Part shown: one piece after another, positions 31,204-39,931 of the stretch | How the letters are laid out: every line of letters begins with the position of its first letter | Position numbering within the stretch: the stretch's first letter is position 1 | Origin: Betaproteobacteria bacterium | Lineage (GTDB): Bacteria > Pseudomonadota > Gammaproteobacteria > Burkholderiales > SG8-39 | Length of the DNA: 44,685 bases | Assembly: GCA_016868105.1 (NCBI GenBank) | Contig: VGIA01000007.1 | Location: 1-44,685 of the forward strand | Direction: 5' to 3' | The notes under the pieces: generated by a model | The model's database searches: none | Told to the model about the DNA's origin: nothing | The model's input: only the letters and a program-made list of their open reading frames with translations | Made by a program: the position numbers and the translations under genes

Positions 31204-32370
31204 TCAGGGCACAAAGAGCTGCTGCAGCTCGTTGAGGAAGCGCTGCCCGCGCGTGGTGGGGCGCACGCGCCGCAAGTCGCGCTCGACCAGTCCCCTGCCT
31301 TCGGCCGCCCTCAAGCCCGGCTCCAGCGCCGACAGCGCCAGCCCGGTGCGCGCCGGGAACAGCTCGGCTGCGAATCCTTCCACCAGCCGAGCCGCGTTGA
31401 GCATGAACTCGAACGGCAGCTCGCGCGGCTCGATGGTCCTCTGCGCCACCGTGCCGCCCGCGCTCATGTGCTCGCGCGGTGACTTGGCGCGCTCGTGGCG
31501 CGCAACGCGATCGGCGAAGGAGAGCTTGCCGTGCGCGCCGGCGCCAAGGCCAAGGTAGTCGCCGTACTCCCAGTAGTTCAGGTTGTGCCGGCAGCGCCGG
31601 CCGGGGCGCGCGAAGGCCGAGGTTTCGTAGTGCTCGTAGCCGCCCGCGCCCAGCAGGTCCTCGATGGCGAGCTGCATGTCGGCGCCGGCGTCGTGATCGG
31701 GCAGCGCCGGGGGCTTCGACCAGAACACCGTGTTGGGCTCGATGGTGAGCTGGTAGGCCGACAGATGCGCGCTCTGCCAGCGCAGCGCCTCGCGCATGTC
31801 CGCCTGCGCCATGGCCGGGGTCTGTCCCGGCAGGCCGTACATCAGGTCCAGGTTCAGGTTGTCAAACGCAGCCTGCGCCATCTCGATCGCCCGCCGCGCT
31901 TCTTGCGCCGAATGGATGCGGCCGAGGGCCTTCAGCATCCTGTCGTCGAAGCTCTGGATGCCCAGCGACAGCCGGTTCACGCCCGCCTCGCGATAGCCGC
32001 GCAAGCGCCCCGCCTCGGCGCTGCCCGGGTTCGCCTCCAGCGTCACCTCGGCCTCGGGCTCCACCGGGATGCGCGCCCGCACCGCCGAGAGCAGCCGGTC
32101 GATGGACTCCGGCGCAAACAGGCTCGGGGTGCCTCCGCCGATGAACACGCTCGCGATGCGCCGGCCCCACACCGAGGGCAGCAGCGCCTCCAGGTCCGCG
32201 GCGAGCGTGTCCACGTATACTGGCTCGGGCAGCGCGCCACCAAGCTCGTGCGAGTTGAAGTCGCAGTACGGGCACTTGCGCTCGCACCAGGGCAGGTGGA
32301 CGTACAGCGCGAGCGGCGGCAGCGCGGTGAACTTCACCTCCCAGGGGCGCGACAGCGCGACCGCCTTCAT
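31204..32370 (-). CDS. hemW: Radical SAM heme chaperone HemW
   Basis: LALYVHLPWCERKCPYCDFNSHE (CX3CX2C); SVFIGGGTPSLF; start at 32370, track ORF over-extends. Confidence 0.95.
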   Translation of the reverse strand: MKAVALSRPWEVKFTALPPLALYVHLPWCERKCPYCDFNSHELGGALPEPVYVDTLAADLEALLPSVWGRRIASVFIGGGTPSLFAPESIDRLLSAVRARIPVEPEAEVTLEANPGSAEAGRLRGYREAGVNRLSLGIQSFDDRMLKALGRIHSAQEARRAIEMAQAAFDNLNLDLMYGLPGQTPAMAQADMREALRWQSAHLSAYQLTIEPNTVFWSKPPALPDHDAGADMQLAIEDLLGAGGYEHYETSAFARPGRRCRHNLNYWEYGDYLGLGAGAHGKLSFADRVARHERAKSPREHMSAGGTVAQRTIEPRELPFEFMLNAARLVEGFAAELFPARTGLALSALEPGLRAAEGRGLVERDLRRVRPTTRGQRFLNELQQLFVP

Positions 32371-32987
32371 GGTTCGGCGCCAAGCCGTTCGATCAGGCGC
32401 GCCAGCGCCTGGCCGCGGTGGCTGAGGCGGTTCTTCTCCTCGGGCGGCAGTTCCGCGGCGGTACAGGACGTTCCATGTAACCGATCGGTTACATTGAACA
32501 GCGGATCGTAGCCAAAGCCGTTCTCGCCGCGCGGCTCGGTGCCGATGGTCCCGGCCCAGCGCCCCTCGGCCAGCATCGGCTCCGGGTCCCCGGCGCGGCG
32601 CGTGAGCACCATGACGCAGGTGTAGTGGGCGCGCCGGTCGCTCTTCGACGCAAGACTCGCCAGCAGCTTGGCGTTGTTGCGCGCATCGCGCAGCTCGCGC
32701 CCGCCTTCGCGCCCGGCGAAGTGCGCCGAGTGCACCCCCGGCAGCCCGCCCAGCGCCGCGACGCACAGGCCGGAATCGTCCGCCAGCGCCGGCATCCCGG
32801 TGGCGCGGCTGGCGTGGCGCGCCTTGGCGAGCGCGTTCTCCAGGAATGTGTCGTGCGGCTCCTCCGCTTCGGCGATGCCCAGCTCGGCCTGCGACACGAC
32901 GTGGATGCCCAGCGGTTCCAGCAGGGCGCGGATCTCGCGCGCCTTGCCCGGGTTGCCCGAGGCGAGTACCAGGGACTTCGGGGCCAT
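32367..32987 (-). CDS. rdgB: XTP/dITP diphosphatase (RdgB/HAM1)
   Basis: LVLASGNPGKAREIRALLEPLGI; ADDSGLCVAALGGLPGVHSAHFAG; GENGFGYDPLF; PEEKNRLSHRGQAL. Confidence 0.96.
   Translation of the reverse strand: MAPKSLVLASGNPGKAREIRALLEPLGIHVVSQAELGIAEAEEPHDTFLENALAKARHASRATGMPALADDSGLCVAALGGLPGVHSAHFAGREGGRELRDARNNAKLLASLASKSDRRAHYTCVMVLTRRAGDPEPMLAEGRWAGTIGTEPRGENGFGYDPLFNVTDRLHGTSCTAAELPPEEKNRLSHRGQALARLIERLGAEP
32475..32494. repeat. 20-bp perfect palindrome ATGTAACCGATCGGTTACAT within rdgB
   Basis: sequence equals its own reverse complement. Confidence 0.97.
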
Positions 32988-32990
32988 GGC

Positions 32991-33710
32991 CTAGCCCAGG
33001 CCGAGGGCGTGGCGCTGCTCGGCCACCAGTTGCGCGATGCCGCAGCCGGCCAGGTCCAGCAGCGCATCCAGTTCGGCGCGCGCGAAGGGCTCGCCCTCGG
33101 CGGTGCCCTGCACCTCGACGAGGCGCCCGGCGCCGGTCATGACCACGTTCATGTCGGTGTCGCAGGCGAGGTCCTCGGCGTAGTCCAGGTCCAGCACCGC
33201 CGCGCCCCGGTACACGCCCACCGACACCGCGGCGACCAAGTCCTTCACCGGCAGGGTCGCGATCAGGCCCTTGCCCTGCATCCAGGTGAAGGCGTCATGC
33301 AGCGCGACGAAGGCGCCGGTGATGGCGGCGGTGCGCGTGCCGCCGTCGGCCTGCAGCACGTCGCAGTCGATGTGCACGGTGCGCTCGCCCAGCGCGGGCA
33401 TGTCCACCACCGAGCGCAGCGCGCGCCCGATCAGGCGCTGGATTTCCTGCGTGCGGCCCGACTGCTTGCCGCGCGCCGCCTCGCGATCGCCCCGGGTATG
33501 CGTCGCGCGCGGCAGCATGCCGTACTCCGCGGTGACCCAGCCGCGGCCCTGGTCACGAAGGAACGGCGGCACGCGGTTCTCCACGCTGGCGGTGCACAGC
33601 ACGCGGGTTTGACCGAATTCCACCAGCACCGAGCCCTCGGCGTGGCGTGTGAAGCCGCGCGTCAGCCGAACCTCGCGCAACTGGCCGGCTTGCCTTCCGC
33701 TGGGTCTCAT
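32991..33710 (-). CDS. rph: Ribonuclease PH
   Basis: [83 protein letters not shown]; start near 33710. Confidence 0.97.
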   Translation of the reverse strand: MRPSGRQAGQLREVRLTRGFTRHAEGSVLVEFGQTRVLCTASVENRVPPFLRDQGRGWVTAEYGMLPRATHTRGDREAARGKQSGRTQEIQRLIGRALRSVVDMPALGERTVHIDCDVLQADGGTRTAAITGAFVALHDAFTWMQGKGLIATLPVKDLVAAVSVGVYRGAAVLDLDYAEDLACDTDMNVVMTGAGRLVEVQGTAEGEPFARAELDALLDLAGCGIAQLVAEQRHALGLG

Positions 33711-33715
33711 GTTCG

Positions 33716-34630
33716 CTATGCCTTCCGGCCGGGGTCCGGCTTTGCCGGCGCCGACCTGCTGTGCGCGATCCGGCTTTCGATCTCCGCAGCTGTCACGCGC
33801 AGGAAATCGGCGGTGGTTGCGCCGAGGTCGGTGCCCGCCGGCGGCGTCTTGTCCAGCCGCGCATCCGGGACCGGCAGCGGCTTGGCCGGATCGTCCTCGA
33901 GCCAGTGCATGGCGAGCACCGAGACGTTGTCGCAGGTCTTGCCGGCGCGGGTCTGGGCCAACTCGATCAGTTCGGGCAGCGCCTCCGCCGGCAGCCTGCC
34001 CATCAGGCCCATCAGGATCTGGCGCTGTGTCAGCGGTCCCCAGAACCCGTCCGAGCACAACAGCAGGATGTCGTCCTTGTGCAGCGGAGCGTTCGCGACC
34101 TGCTCGAGGAGCGGGGTGATCGGGCCGCCCAGGCAGCGCAGCAGCTGGTTGCGATCCGGGTGCACCGCCACCGCCTCCTCGCGGATGCGGCCGGCGTCCA
34201 CCAGCTGCTGCACCAGGGTGTGGTCTTTGGTGCGCGTGACCAGGCGCCCTGCGCGGATCAGGTACAGGCGCGAATCGCCGACGAAGGACCACCAGGCGCG
34301 GCCGCCCTGCACCAAGCAGGCGACGATGGTGGTGCGCGGTGAGTCCGGCAGCCCCATCCGCTGCCCCTGGTGCACGATCATGGCGTGCGCGCGGCCGATG
34401 GCGCGGTAGAGGAAGGCCTCCGGGTGCTCGATGCGCGGCCTGGCCTCGGAGCGGAACGCGGCGCCAAGGCAGTCGACGGCGAGCTGCGCCGCGACCTCGC
34501 CGTGCAGGTGCCCGCCCAAGCCGTCGGCCAGCGCCAGCGCCATGGCCTCGCCGCTGGACCATTGCCCGAGGCGGTCCTGCTGGTAGGGGCGGGCACCGAT
34601 GCGGCTGTCCTGGAAGATGGTGTGCTTCAT
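33716..34630 (-). CDS. PP2C-family serine/threonine phosphatase
   Basis: [72 protein letters not shown]; start at 34630. Confidence 0.92.
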   Translation of the reverse strand: MKHTIFQDSRIGARPYQQDRLGQWSSGEAMALALADGLGGHLHGEVAAQLAVDCLGAAFRSEARPRIEHPEAFLYRAIGRAHAMIVHQGQRMGLPDSPRTTIVACLVQGGRAWWSFVGDSRLYLIRAGRLVTRTKDHTLVQQLVDAGRIREEAVAVHPDRNQLLRCLGGPITPLLEQVANAPLHKDDILLLCSDGFWGPLTQRQILMGLMGRLPAEALPELIELAQTRAGKTCDNVSVLAMHWLEDDPAKPLPVPDARLDKTPPAGTDLGATTADFLRVTAAEIESRIAHSRSAPAKPDPGRKA

Positions 34631-34935
34631 CGTCGCGCGAGCCTGAATATAGCGCTCTTCAACTGCTCGGGCATCGGCGCCTCTCCCCGGATGCCGGGGG
34701 GACCAGCAAAGGAAGTTGCTGGCCCCCGGCCTGCAGCGTCTGGCGAGCGCTGTGCACTTCACGCAGGCCATCGGGCAGCTCGATGAAGGTGGTGCGGAAC
34801 CACTCCTCCTTCCGCGACCAGGTACGCCGGTGGATGAAGGAGAAACCGACCGTGGCGATCACTCTCAGGATGCGGTAATTCTCCGGTTGAAAGCCTTCTG
34901 TAAATGGTAGTTGGCTTGGGAGGACATCAGCCCTT
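34627..34935 (-). pseudogene. Degraded Ser/Thr protein kinase gene (N-terminal G-loop and C-terminal end retained)
   Basis: Reverse frame reads FQPENYRILRVIATVGFSFIH (kinase G-loop), continues only via frameshift as AYLVAEGGVVP, then returns to IELPDGL; end frame [17 protein letters not shown] overlaps the PP2C ATG as ATGA. Confidence 0.62.
34694..34729. repeat. Stem-loop, CCGGGGGGACCAGCAA-AGGAAG-TTGCTGGCCCCCGG
   Basis: 14 pairs with two single-base bulges, in the kinase remnant. Confidence 0.8.
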
Positions 34936-34940
34936 ATGAT
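34911..34940 (+). promoter_or_regulatory. Candidate sigma-70 promoter for yicC-gmk-rpoZ-spoT (TTGGCT-18-TATGAT)
   Basis: -35-like 34911-34916 and -10-like 34935-34940, in AT-richer divergent gap. Confidence 0.4.
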
Positions 34941-35007
34941 ACTTGCCGCCCGCAGGATTCTTCGCGGGCATTCCTCACACCGTGCCCGGGACCCCCTGCC
35001 TCCAGAG

Positions 35008-35871
35008 ATGATCCGCAGCATGACCGGTTACGCCGCCGCCAGCGCGCAGACCCCGCGCGGCACGCTCGCGCTGGAGCTGCGCGCGGTGAATTCGCGCTTC
35101 CTCGAGCTGCAGTTCCGCATCGCCGAGGAACTGCGCGCCGCAGAACCGCTGCTGCGCGAGCTGATCGCGGCGCGCCTGGCGCGCGGCAAGGTGGATTGCC
35201 GGCTCGCCCTGGGCGGCGGCGCGGCGGCGGCGCCGCGCCCGCTCAATGCCCAGGCGCTCGCCGAGTTGAAGCGCCTGGCCGGGGAAGCCGCAGGCGCGTT
35301 CCCGCAGGCCGCGCCGCTCGACCTGGCCGACGTGCTGCTCTGGCCGGGGGTGCTTGCCGACGCGCCTGTGGACGAGGATGCGATGCGCGCCGCAGTCCAG
35401 GCGCTGGCGCGGCGCGCGCTGGAGGAGTTGTGCGCGGCGCGCGAGCGCGAAGGCGCCAAGCTCGCGGCCATCATCCTCGCGCGCGTGGCGCAGATGCGCG
35501 AGCGGGTGACGCAGGCCGCGCTGCTGGTGCCCGAGGCGATCGCGGCCTGGAAGGCGCGGGTCGCCGCGCGCCTGCGCGAGGCGCAGGTGGCGCTGGAGGA
35601 GGAGCGCATCCGCGCCGAGCTCGCGGTGCAGGCGGCAAGGAGCGACGTGGACGAGGAGCTGACGCGCCTGGGCGCGCACCTGTCGGAAGTCGAGCGCGTC
35701 CTGGCCAAGGGAGGCGCCGCAGGCAAGCGGCTCGATTTCCTCGCCCAGGAATTGAACCGCGAGGCCAACACGCTCGCCTCCAAGGCGCAGGGACTGGCGC
35801 TGGCCGACTGCGCGCTGGAACTGAAGCTGCTGATCGAGCAGGTGCGCGAGCAGGTGCAGAATATCGAATGA
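35008..35871 (+). CDS. yicC: YicC-family endoribonuclease-like protein
   Basis: MIRSMTGYAAASAQTPRGTLALELRAVNSRFLELQFRI; C-terminal FLAQELNREANTLASKAQ. Confidence 0.95.
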   Translation: MIRSMTGYAAASAQTPRGTLALELRAVNSRFLELQFRIAEELRAAEPLLRELIAARLARGKVDCRLALGGGAAAAPRPLNAQALAELKRLAGEAAGAFPQAAPLDLADVLLWPGVLADAPVDEDAMRAAVQALARRALEELCAAREREGAKLAAIILARVAQMRERVTQAALLVPEAIAAWKARVAARLREAQVALEEERIRAELAVQAARSDVDEELTRLGAHLSEVERVLAKGGAAGKRLDFLAQELNREANTLASKAQGLALADCALELKLLIEQVREQVQNIE

Positions 35872-35878
35872 GAACGCC

Positions 35879-36451
35879 ATGAAGGGACTGCCGTTCATCA
35901 TTGCCGCGCCTTCGGGGGCGGGGAAAAGCTCGCTCATCGAGGCGCTGCTGAAGGACGACCCGAAGCTGGCCCCCTCCACCTCCTACACCACGCGCCCGCC
36001 GCGCCCCGGCGAGGCGAACGGCCGCGAGTACCACTTCGTGGACGAACCGACGTTCCTCGCCATGCTCGGGCGCGGCGAATTCCTCGAATGCGCCGAGGTT
36101 CACGGCAACCGCTACGGCACCTCGCAGGCGGTGATCCGGGACATTCTCGCGGCCGGCCGCGACCTGCTGCTGGAGATCGACTGGCAGGGCGCACAGCAGG
36201 TGCGCCGCCTGCTCCCCGGCACCATCGGCATCTTCATCCTGCCGCCTTCGGTGGAGGAGCTCGAGCGCCGCATGCGCCTGCGCGGCGCCGATCCCGAGGC
36301 CGCGATCCAGCGCCGCCTGGCCAATGCGCGCGAGGAGATCGCGCACGCCTGCGAGTTCGAATACGCTATAATCAACAGAGACTTCGAGGTCGCTTTGCAG
36401 GACCTGCAGGCGATCATCCGCGCCGAACGGCTGCGCGCGGCAAGAACCTAG
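35879..36451 (+). CDS. gmk: Guanylate kinase
   Basis: [51 protein letters not shown]. Confidence 0.97.
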   Translation: MKGLPFIIAAPSGAGKSSLIEALLKDDPKLAPSTSYTTRPPRPGEANGREYHFVDEPTFLAMLGRGEFLECAEVHGNRYGTSQAVIRDILAAGRDLLLEIDWQGAQQVRRLLPGTIGIFILPPSVEELERRMRLRGADPEAAIQRRLANAREEIAHACEFEYAIINRDFEVALQDLQAIIRAERLRAART

Positions 36452-36483
36452 TCGTCCTCTCCACACAGGATCGGAAAGCTGCC

Positions 36484-36711
36484 ATGGCCCGCATCACCGT
36501 TGAAGACTGCCTGAAGAAAATCCCGAACCGCTTCCAGCTGACGCTGGCGGCGACCTACCGCGCCCGCCAACTGGGCCAGGGCGCCACCGCCCAGGTGGAG
36601 CACGACAAGGACAAGTTCACCGTGATCGCCCTGCGCGAGATCGCCACCGGCAAGATCGGCACCGAAGTCCTGCGCCGCAACGCCAGTTCGACCCCGCTGC
36701 CCACGGTCTAA
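36484..36711 (+). CDS. rpoZ: DNA-directed RNA polymerase omega subunit
   Basis: [30 protein letters not shown]. Confidence 0.97.
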   Translation: MARITVEDCLKKIPNRFQLTLAATYRARQLGQGATAQVEHDKDKFTVIALREIATGKIGTEVLRRNASSTPLPTV

Positions 36712-36753
36712 GGCGCCACCCGGCGCCGGGGGCGCCAAGTAGACTATCCCCCC

Positions 36754-38868
36754 ATGGCCGCAGTCCCGACCCTCGACGCCAGCCGCTTCGGCTACCTGAA
36801 GCCGGGAGACGTCGCGCGCCTGTCGGAGGCCTACCGGTTCTCCAACGCGGCGCACGCAGGCCAGAGGCGGCAGTCGGGGGAACCCTACATCTCGCACCCG
36901 CTGGCGGTGGCCGAGATCCTCGCCGACTGGCGCCTCGACGGCCAGGCGCTGCAGGCGGCGCTGCTGCACGACGTAATGGAGGACACCTCGGTCACCAAGG
37001 ACGAGATCTCCGACACCTTCGGCCGGCCGGTCGCGGACCTGGTGGACGGGGTTTCCAAGCTCGATCGCATCGAGTTCCAGTCCGCCGAGTTCGCGCAGGC
37101 GGAAAACTTCCGCAAGATGCTGCTCGCCATGGCGCGCGACGTGCGCGTCATCCTGATCAAGCTCGCGGATCGCCTCCACAACATGCGCACGCTGGAGGCG
37201 GTGCCGCCGGCCAAGCGCCGGCGCGTGGCGCGCGAGACCATTGAGATCTACGCGCCGATCGCCAACCGCCTCGGCCTGAACGCGCTGTTCCACGAGCTGC
37301 AGGAGCTGGCCTTCGCGCACATCTACCCGCTGCGCTACCGGGTGCTCGCCAAGGCCACGCGCAACGCGCGCGGCAACCGGCGCGAGCTGGTGGGCAAGAT
37401 CGAGGCCGCGGTGAAGGGGAAGCTGGCCGAGGCCAGGATCGAGGCCGCGGTCTCCGGGCGCGAGAAGCACATTTATTCCATCTATCGCAAAATGATCGAG
37501 AAGCACCTGTCGTTCTCCGAGGTGCACGACATCTACGGCCTGCGCGTGGTGGTGAAAGACGTTGCCACCTGCTACCTGGCGATCGGCGCCCTGCACGGCC
37601 TGTACAAGCCGGTGCCGGGCAAGTTCAAGGACTACATCGCGATCCCGAAGGCCAACGGCTACCAGTCCATACACACCGCCCTCATCGGCCCCTTCGGCGT
37701 GCCGCTGGAGGTGCAGGTGCGCACCGAGTCCATGCATCACCTCGCCGAGGCCGGCGTCGCCTCGCACTGGATGTACAAGGACGAGGCTACCTCGCTGAAC
37801 GAACTGCAGAAGAAGACCCACCAGTGGCTGCAGTCACTGCTGGAGATCCAGAGCCATTCGGGCGACTCGCAGGAGTTCCTCGAGCACGTCAAGGTGGACC
37901 TGTTCCCGGACGAGGTCTACGTCTTCACCCCCAAGGGCCGCATCCTGTCGCTGCCGCGCGGCGCCACCGCGGTGGATTTCGCCTACGCGGTGCACACCGA
38001 CATCGGCAACCGCTGCGTCGCGGCCAAGGTGAACGGCGAGCTGGTGCCGCTGCGGACCGAGTTGCGCAACGGCGACCGCGTCGAGGCGATCACCACCGGT
38101 TACGCCAAGCCCAACCCGGCCTGGCTGCAGTACGTGCGCACCGCCAGGGCGCGCTCCAACATCCGCCACTTCCTGAAGACCATGCAGTACGAGGAGTCCG
38201 CGGCGCTGGGCGAGCGGCTGCTGGAGCAGGCGCTGAAGGGCTACGGCGTGACCCCGGCCGAGATCAACCAGGCGAGCTGGGAGCGGGTGACCCGCGAGAC
38301 CATCGGCGTCACCAAAGTGCAACTGCTTGCCGACATCGGCCTGGGCAAGCAGTTGCCGGCGGTGGTGGCGCGGCGCCTGATGATGCGCGCCGAGGGCGAG
38401 GCCAGGCCGCACGCCAAGCCGGCGAGCGTGGTGATCCGCGGCACCGAAGGCATGGCGATGCAGCTCGCGAGCTGCTGCCGCCCGATCCCGGGCGATGCCA
38501 TCGTCGGCTCCATCAAGAAGGGCCTGGGGCTGGTGGTGCACACCGCCGAGTGCCGCCACGTCGCGCGCTCCCGGCGCGCCGAACCGGAGCAGTGGATCGA
38601 CGTCGAGTGGGACCGGCAGCCCACGCGCATGTTCCAGTGCGCGATCAAGGTTACGGTGGCCAACCAGCGCGGCGTGCTCGCCAAGGTCGCCTCGGCGATC
38701 GCCGAGGCCGGCTCCAACATCGACTCGATCAGCATGGAGGAGGACCGCTCGGTGTACACCACGATGCTGTTCGTGCTGGAAGTGGGCAACCGCGCGCACC
38801 TGGCGCGCGTGCTGCGCTCGATCCGGCGCCTGTCGGAAGTGCACAAGCTGCTGCGCGTGCGGGACTAG
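36754..38868 (+). CDS. spoT: Bifunctional (p)ppGpp synthetase/hydrolase (SpoT/Rsh)
   Basis: HD domain ALLHDVMEDT; synthetase domain VHDIYGLRVV...YIAIPKANGYQSIHTAL; TGS and ACT domains. Confidence 0.96.
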   Translation: MAAVPTLDASRFGYLKPGDVARLSEAYRFSNAAHAGQRRQSGEPYISHPLAVAEILADWRLDGQALQAALLHDVMEDTSVTKDEISDTFGRPVADLVDGVSKLDRIEFQSAEFAQAENFRKMLLAMARDVRVILIKLADRLHNMRTLEAVPPAKRRRVARETIEIYAPIANRLGLNALFHELQELAFAHIYPLRYRVLAKATRNARGNRRELVGKIEAAVKGKLAEARIEAAVSGREKHIYSIYRKMIEKHLSFSEVHDIYGLRVVVKDVATCYLAIGALHGLYKPVPGKFKDYIAIPKANGYQSIHTALIGPFGVPLEVQVRTESMHHLAEAGVASHWMYKDEATSLNELQKKTHQWLQSLLEIQSHSGDSQEFLEHVKVDLFPDEVYVFTPKGRILSLPRGATAVDFAYAVHTDIGNRCVAAKVNGELVPLRTELRNGDRVEAITTGYAKPNPAWLQYVRTARARSNIRHFLKTMQYEESAALGERLLEQALKGYGVTPAEINQASWERVTRETIGVTKVQLLADIGLGKQLPAVVARRLMMRAEGEARPHAKPASVVIRGTEGMAMQLASCCRPIPGDAIVGSIKKGLGLVVHTAECRHVARSRRAEPEQWIDVEWDRQPTRMFQCAIKVTVANQRGVLAKVASAIAEAGSNIDSISMEEDRSVYTTMLFVLEVGNRAHLARVLRSIRRLSEVHKLLRVRD

Positions 38869-38897
38869 CCCTTGGCGGCTCACCAACCTGGTCAGGA

Positions 38898-38914
38898 AGC
38901 GGCTACCAGCCGCT
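38898..38914. terminator. Candidate hairpin in convergent spoT / alcohol dehydrogenase junction
   Basis: AGCGGCT-ACC-AGCCGCT, 7-bp perfect stem, contains the dehydrogenase stop codon. Confidence 0.4.
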
Positions 38915-39931
38915 GAGCACCAGCTTCCCGATCATCCCCTTGGATTCCAGCCTCGCATGCGCCGCGCGCAGGTTGGCGGCATTGACCGGCGAGAGCTTCT
39001 CGGTCAGGGTGCACTTCACCTCGCCCGCGTCGATCCAGTCGCCCACGCGCGCAAGCAGGCGATGCTGCTCGATCATGTCCGCGGTCTGGTAGGTGGAGCG
39101 CGAAAACATGCCTTCCCAGGCAAAGCGCAGCGACTTCCTCTGGATCGCCAGGATGTCGGCCGGGTTTTCGTTGCGCACGATGGAGCAGACCGTGCCCAGC
39201 GGGCGCACGATGTCGATGAACTGCGTCCAGTAGAGGTCGATGTCCGAGCAGACAAGCACGTAGTCCACCGCCGGCGCGCCGATGGCCGTCAGGCCATCCT
39301 TCAGCGGCTGGCGATGGTTGATGACGTGCCGGGCGCCGAGGTCCCGGCACCACCTGGTGCTTTCGGGCCGCGAGGCAGTGGCGATGACCACCAGCCCGAG
39401 CTTGCGGCCGATCTGGATCGCCATCGAGCCCACGCCGCCGGCCCCGGCGATCACCAGGAGGCGGGCCCCCTTGCTGCCGCCGTCCGGATCCACGCCCATG
39501 TGCGTCACGATGCTTTCGTAGGCGGTAATGGTGGTGAGCGGCATGGCCGCGGCCTGCGCGAATTCCAGCTTCGCGGGCTTCTTCGCCACGATGCGCTCGT
39601 CCACCAGCTGCAGCTGCGCGTTGCTCCCCGGGCGCTGGTTGGAGCCCGCGTAGTACACCGCGTCGCCGGGCTTGAAGAGCGTCACCTGCTCGCCCACCGC
39701 CCGGACCACGCCGGCGGCGTCCCAGCCCAGGATCCGGGGGCCGGGCTTCGTGCCCGCGGCGCCGGGCTGGTTCAGCATCCGGGTCTTGGTATCCACCGGG
39801 TTCACGGAGATGGCCTCGACGCGCACCAGGATGTCGTGGCCTTGCGGCGCGGGCGGGTCGGGAACCTCCGCGTCCACGAGCGAGCGCGGGTCGGAGACAG
39901 GAAGGGGTTCGTTCGCTAGGATGGCTTTCAT
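38903..39931 (-). CDS. Zinc-type alcohol dehydrogenase-like / quinone oxidoreductase family protein
   Basis: MKAILANEPLPV; ILGWDAAGVVRAVGEQV; LLVIAGAGGVGSMAIQIGRKLG. Confidence 0.88.
   Translation of the reverse strand: MKAILANEPLPVSDPRSLVDAEVPDPPAPQGHDILVRVEAISVNPVDTKTRMLNQPGAAGTKPGPRILGWDAAGVVRAVGEQVTLFKPGDAVYYAGSNQRPGSNAQLQLVDERIVAKKPAKLEFAQAAAMPLTTITAYESIVTHMGVDPDGGSKGARLLVIAGAGGVGSMAIQIGRKLGLVVIATASRPESTRWCRDLGARHVINHRQPLKDGLTAIGAPAVDYVLVCSDIDLYWTQFIDIVRPLGTVCSIVRNENPADILAIQRKSLRFAWEGMFSRSTYQTADMIEQHRLLARVGDWIDAGEVKCTLTEKLSPVNAANLRAAHARLESKGMIGKLVLSGW

Noticed and set aside
36362-36370. TATAAT within gmk as an rpoZ promoter
   Set aside because: The hexamer encodes part of the conserved Gmk segment YAIINRDF, so it may be purely coding; no good -35 at the right distance
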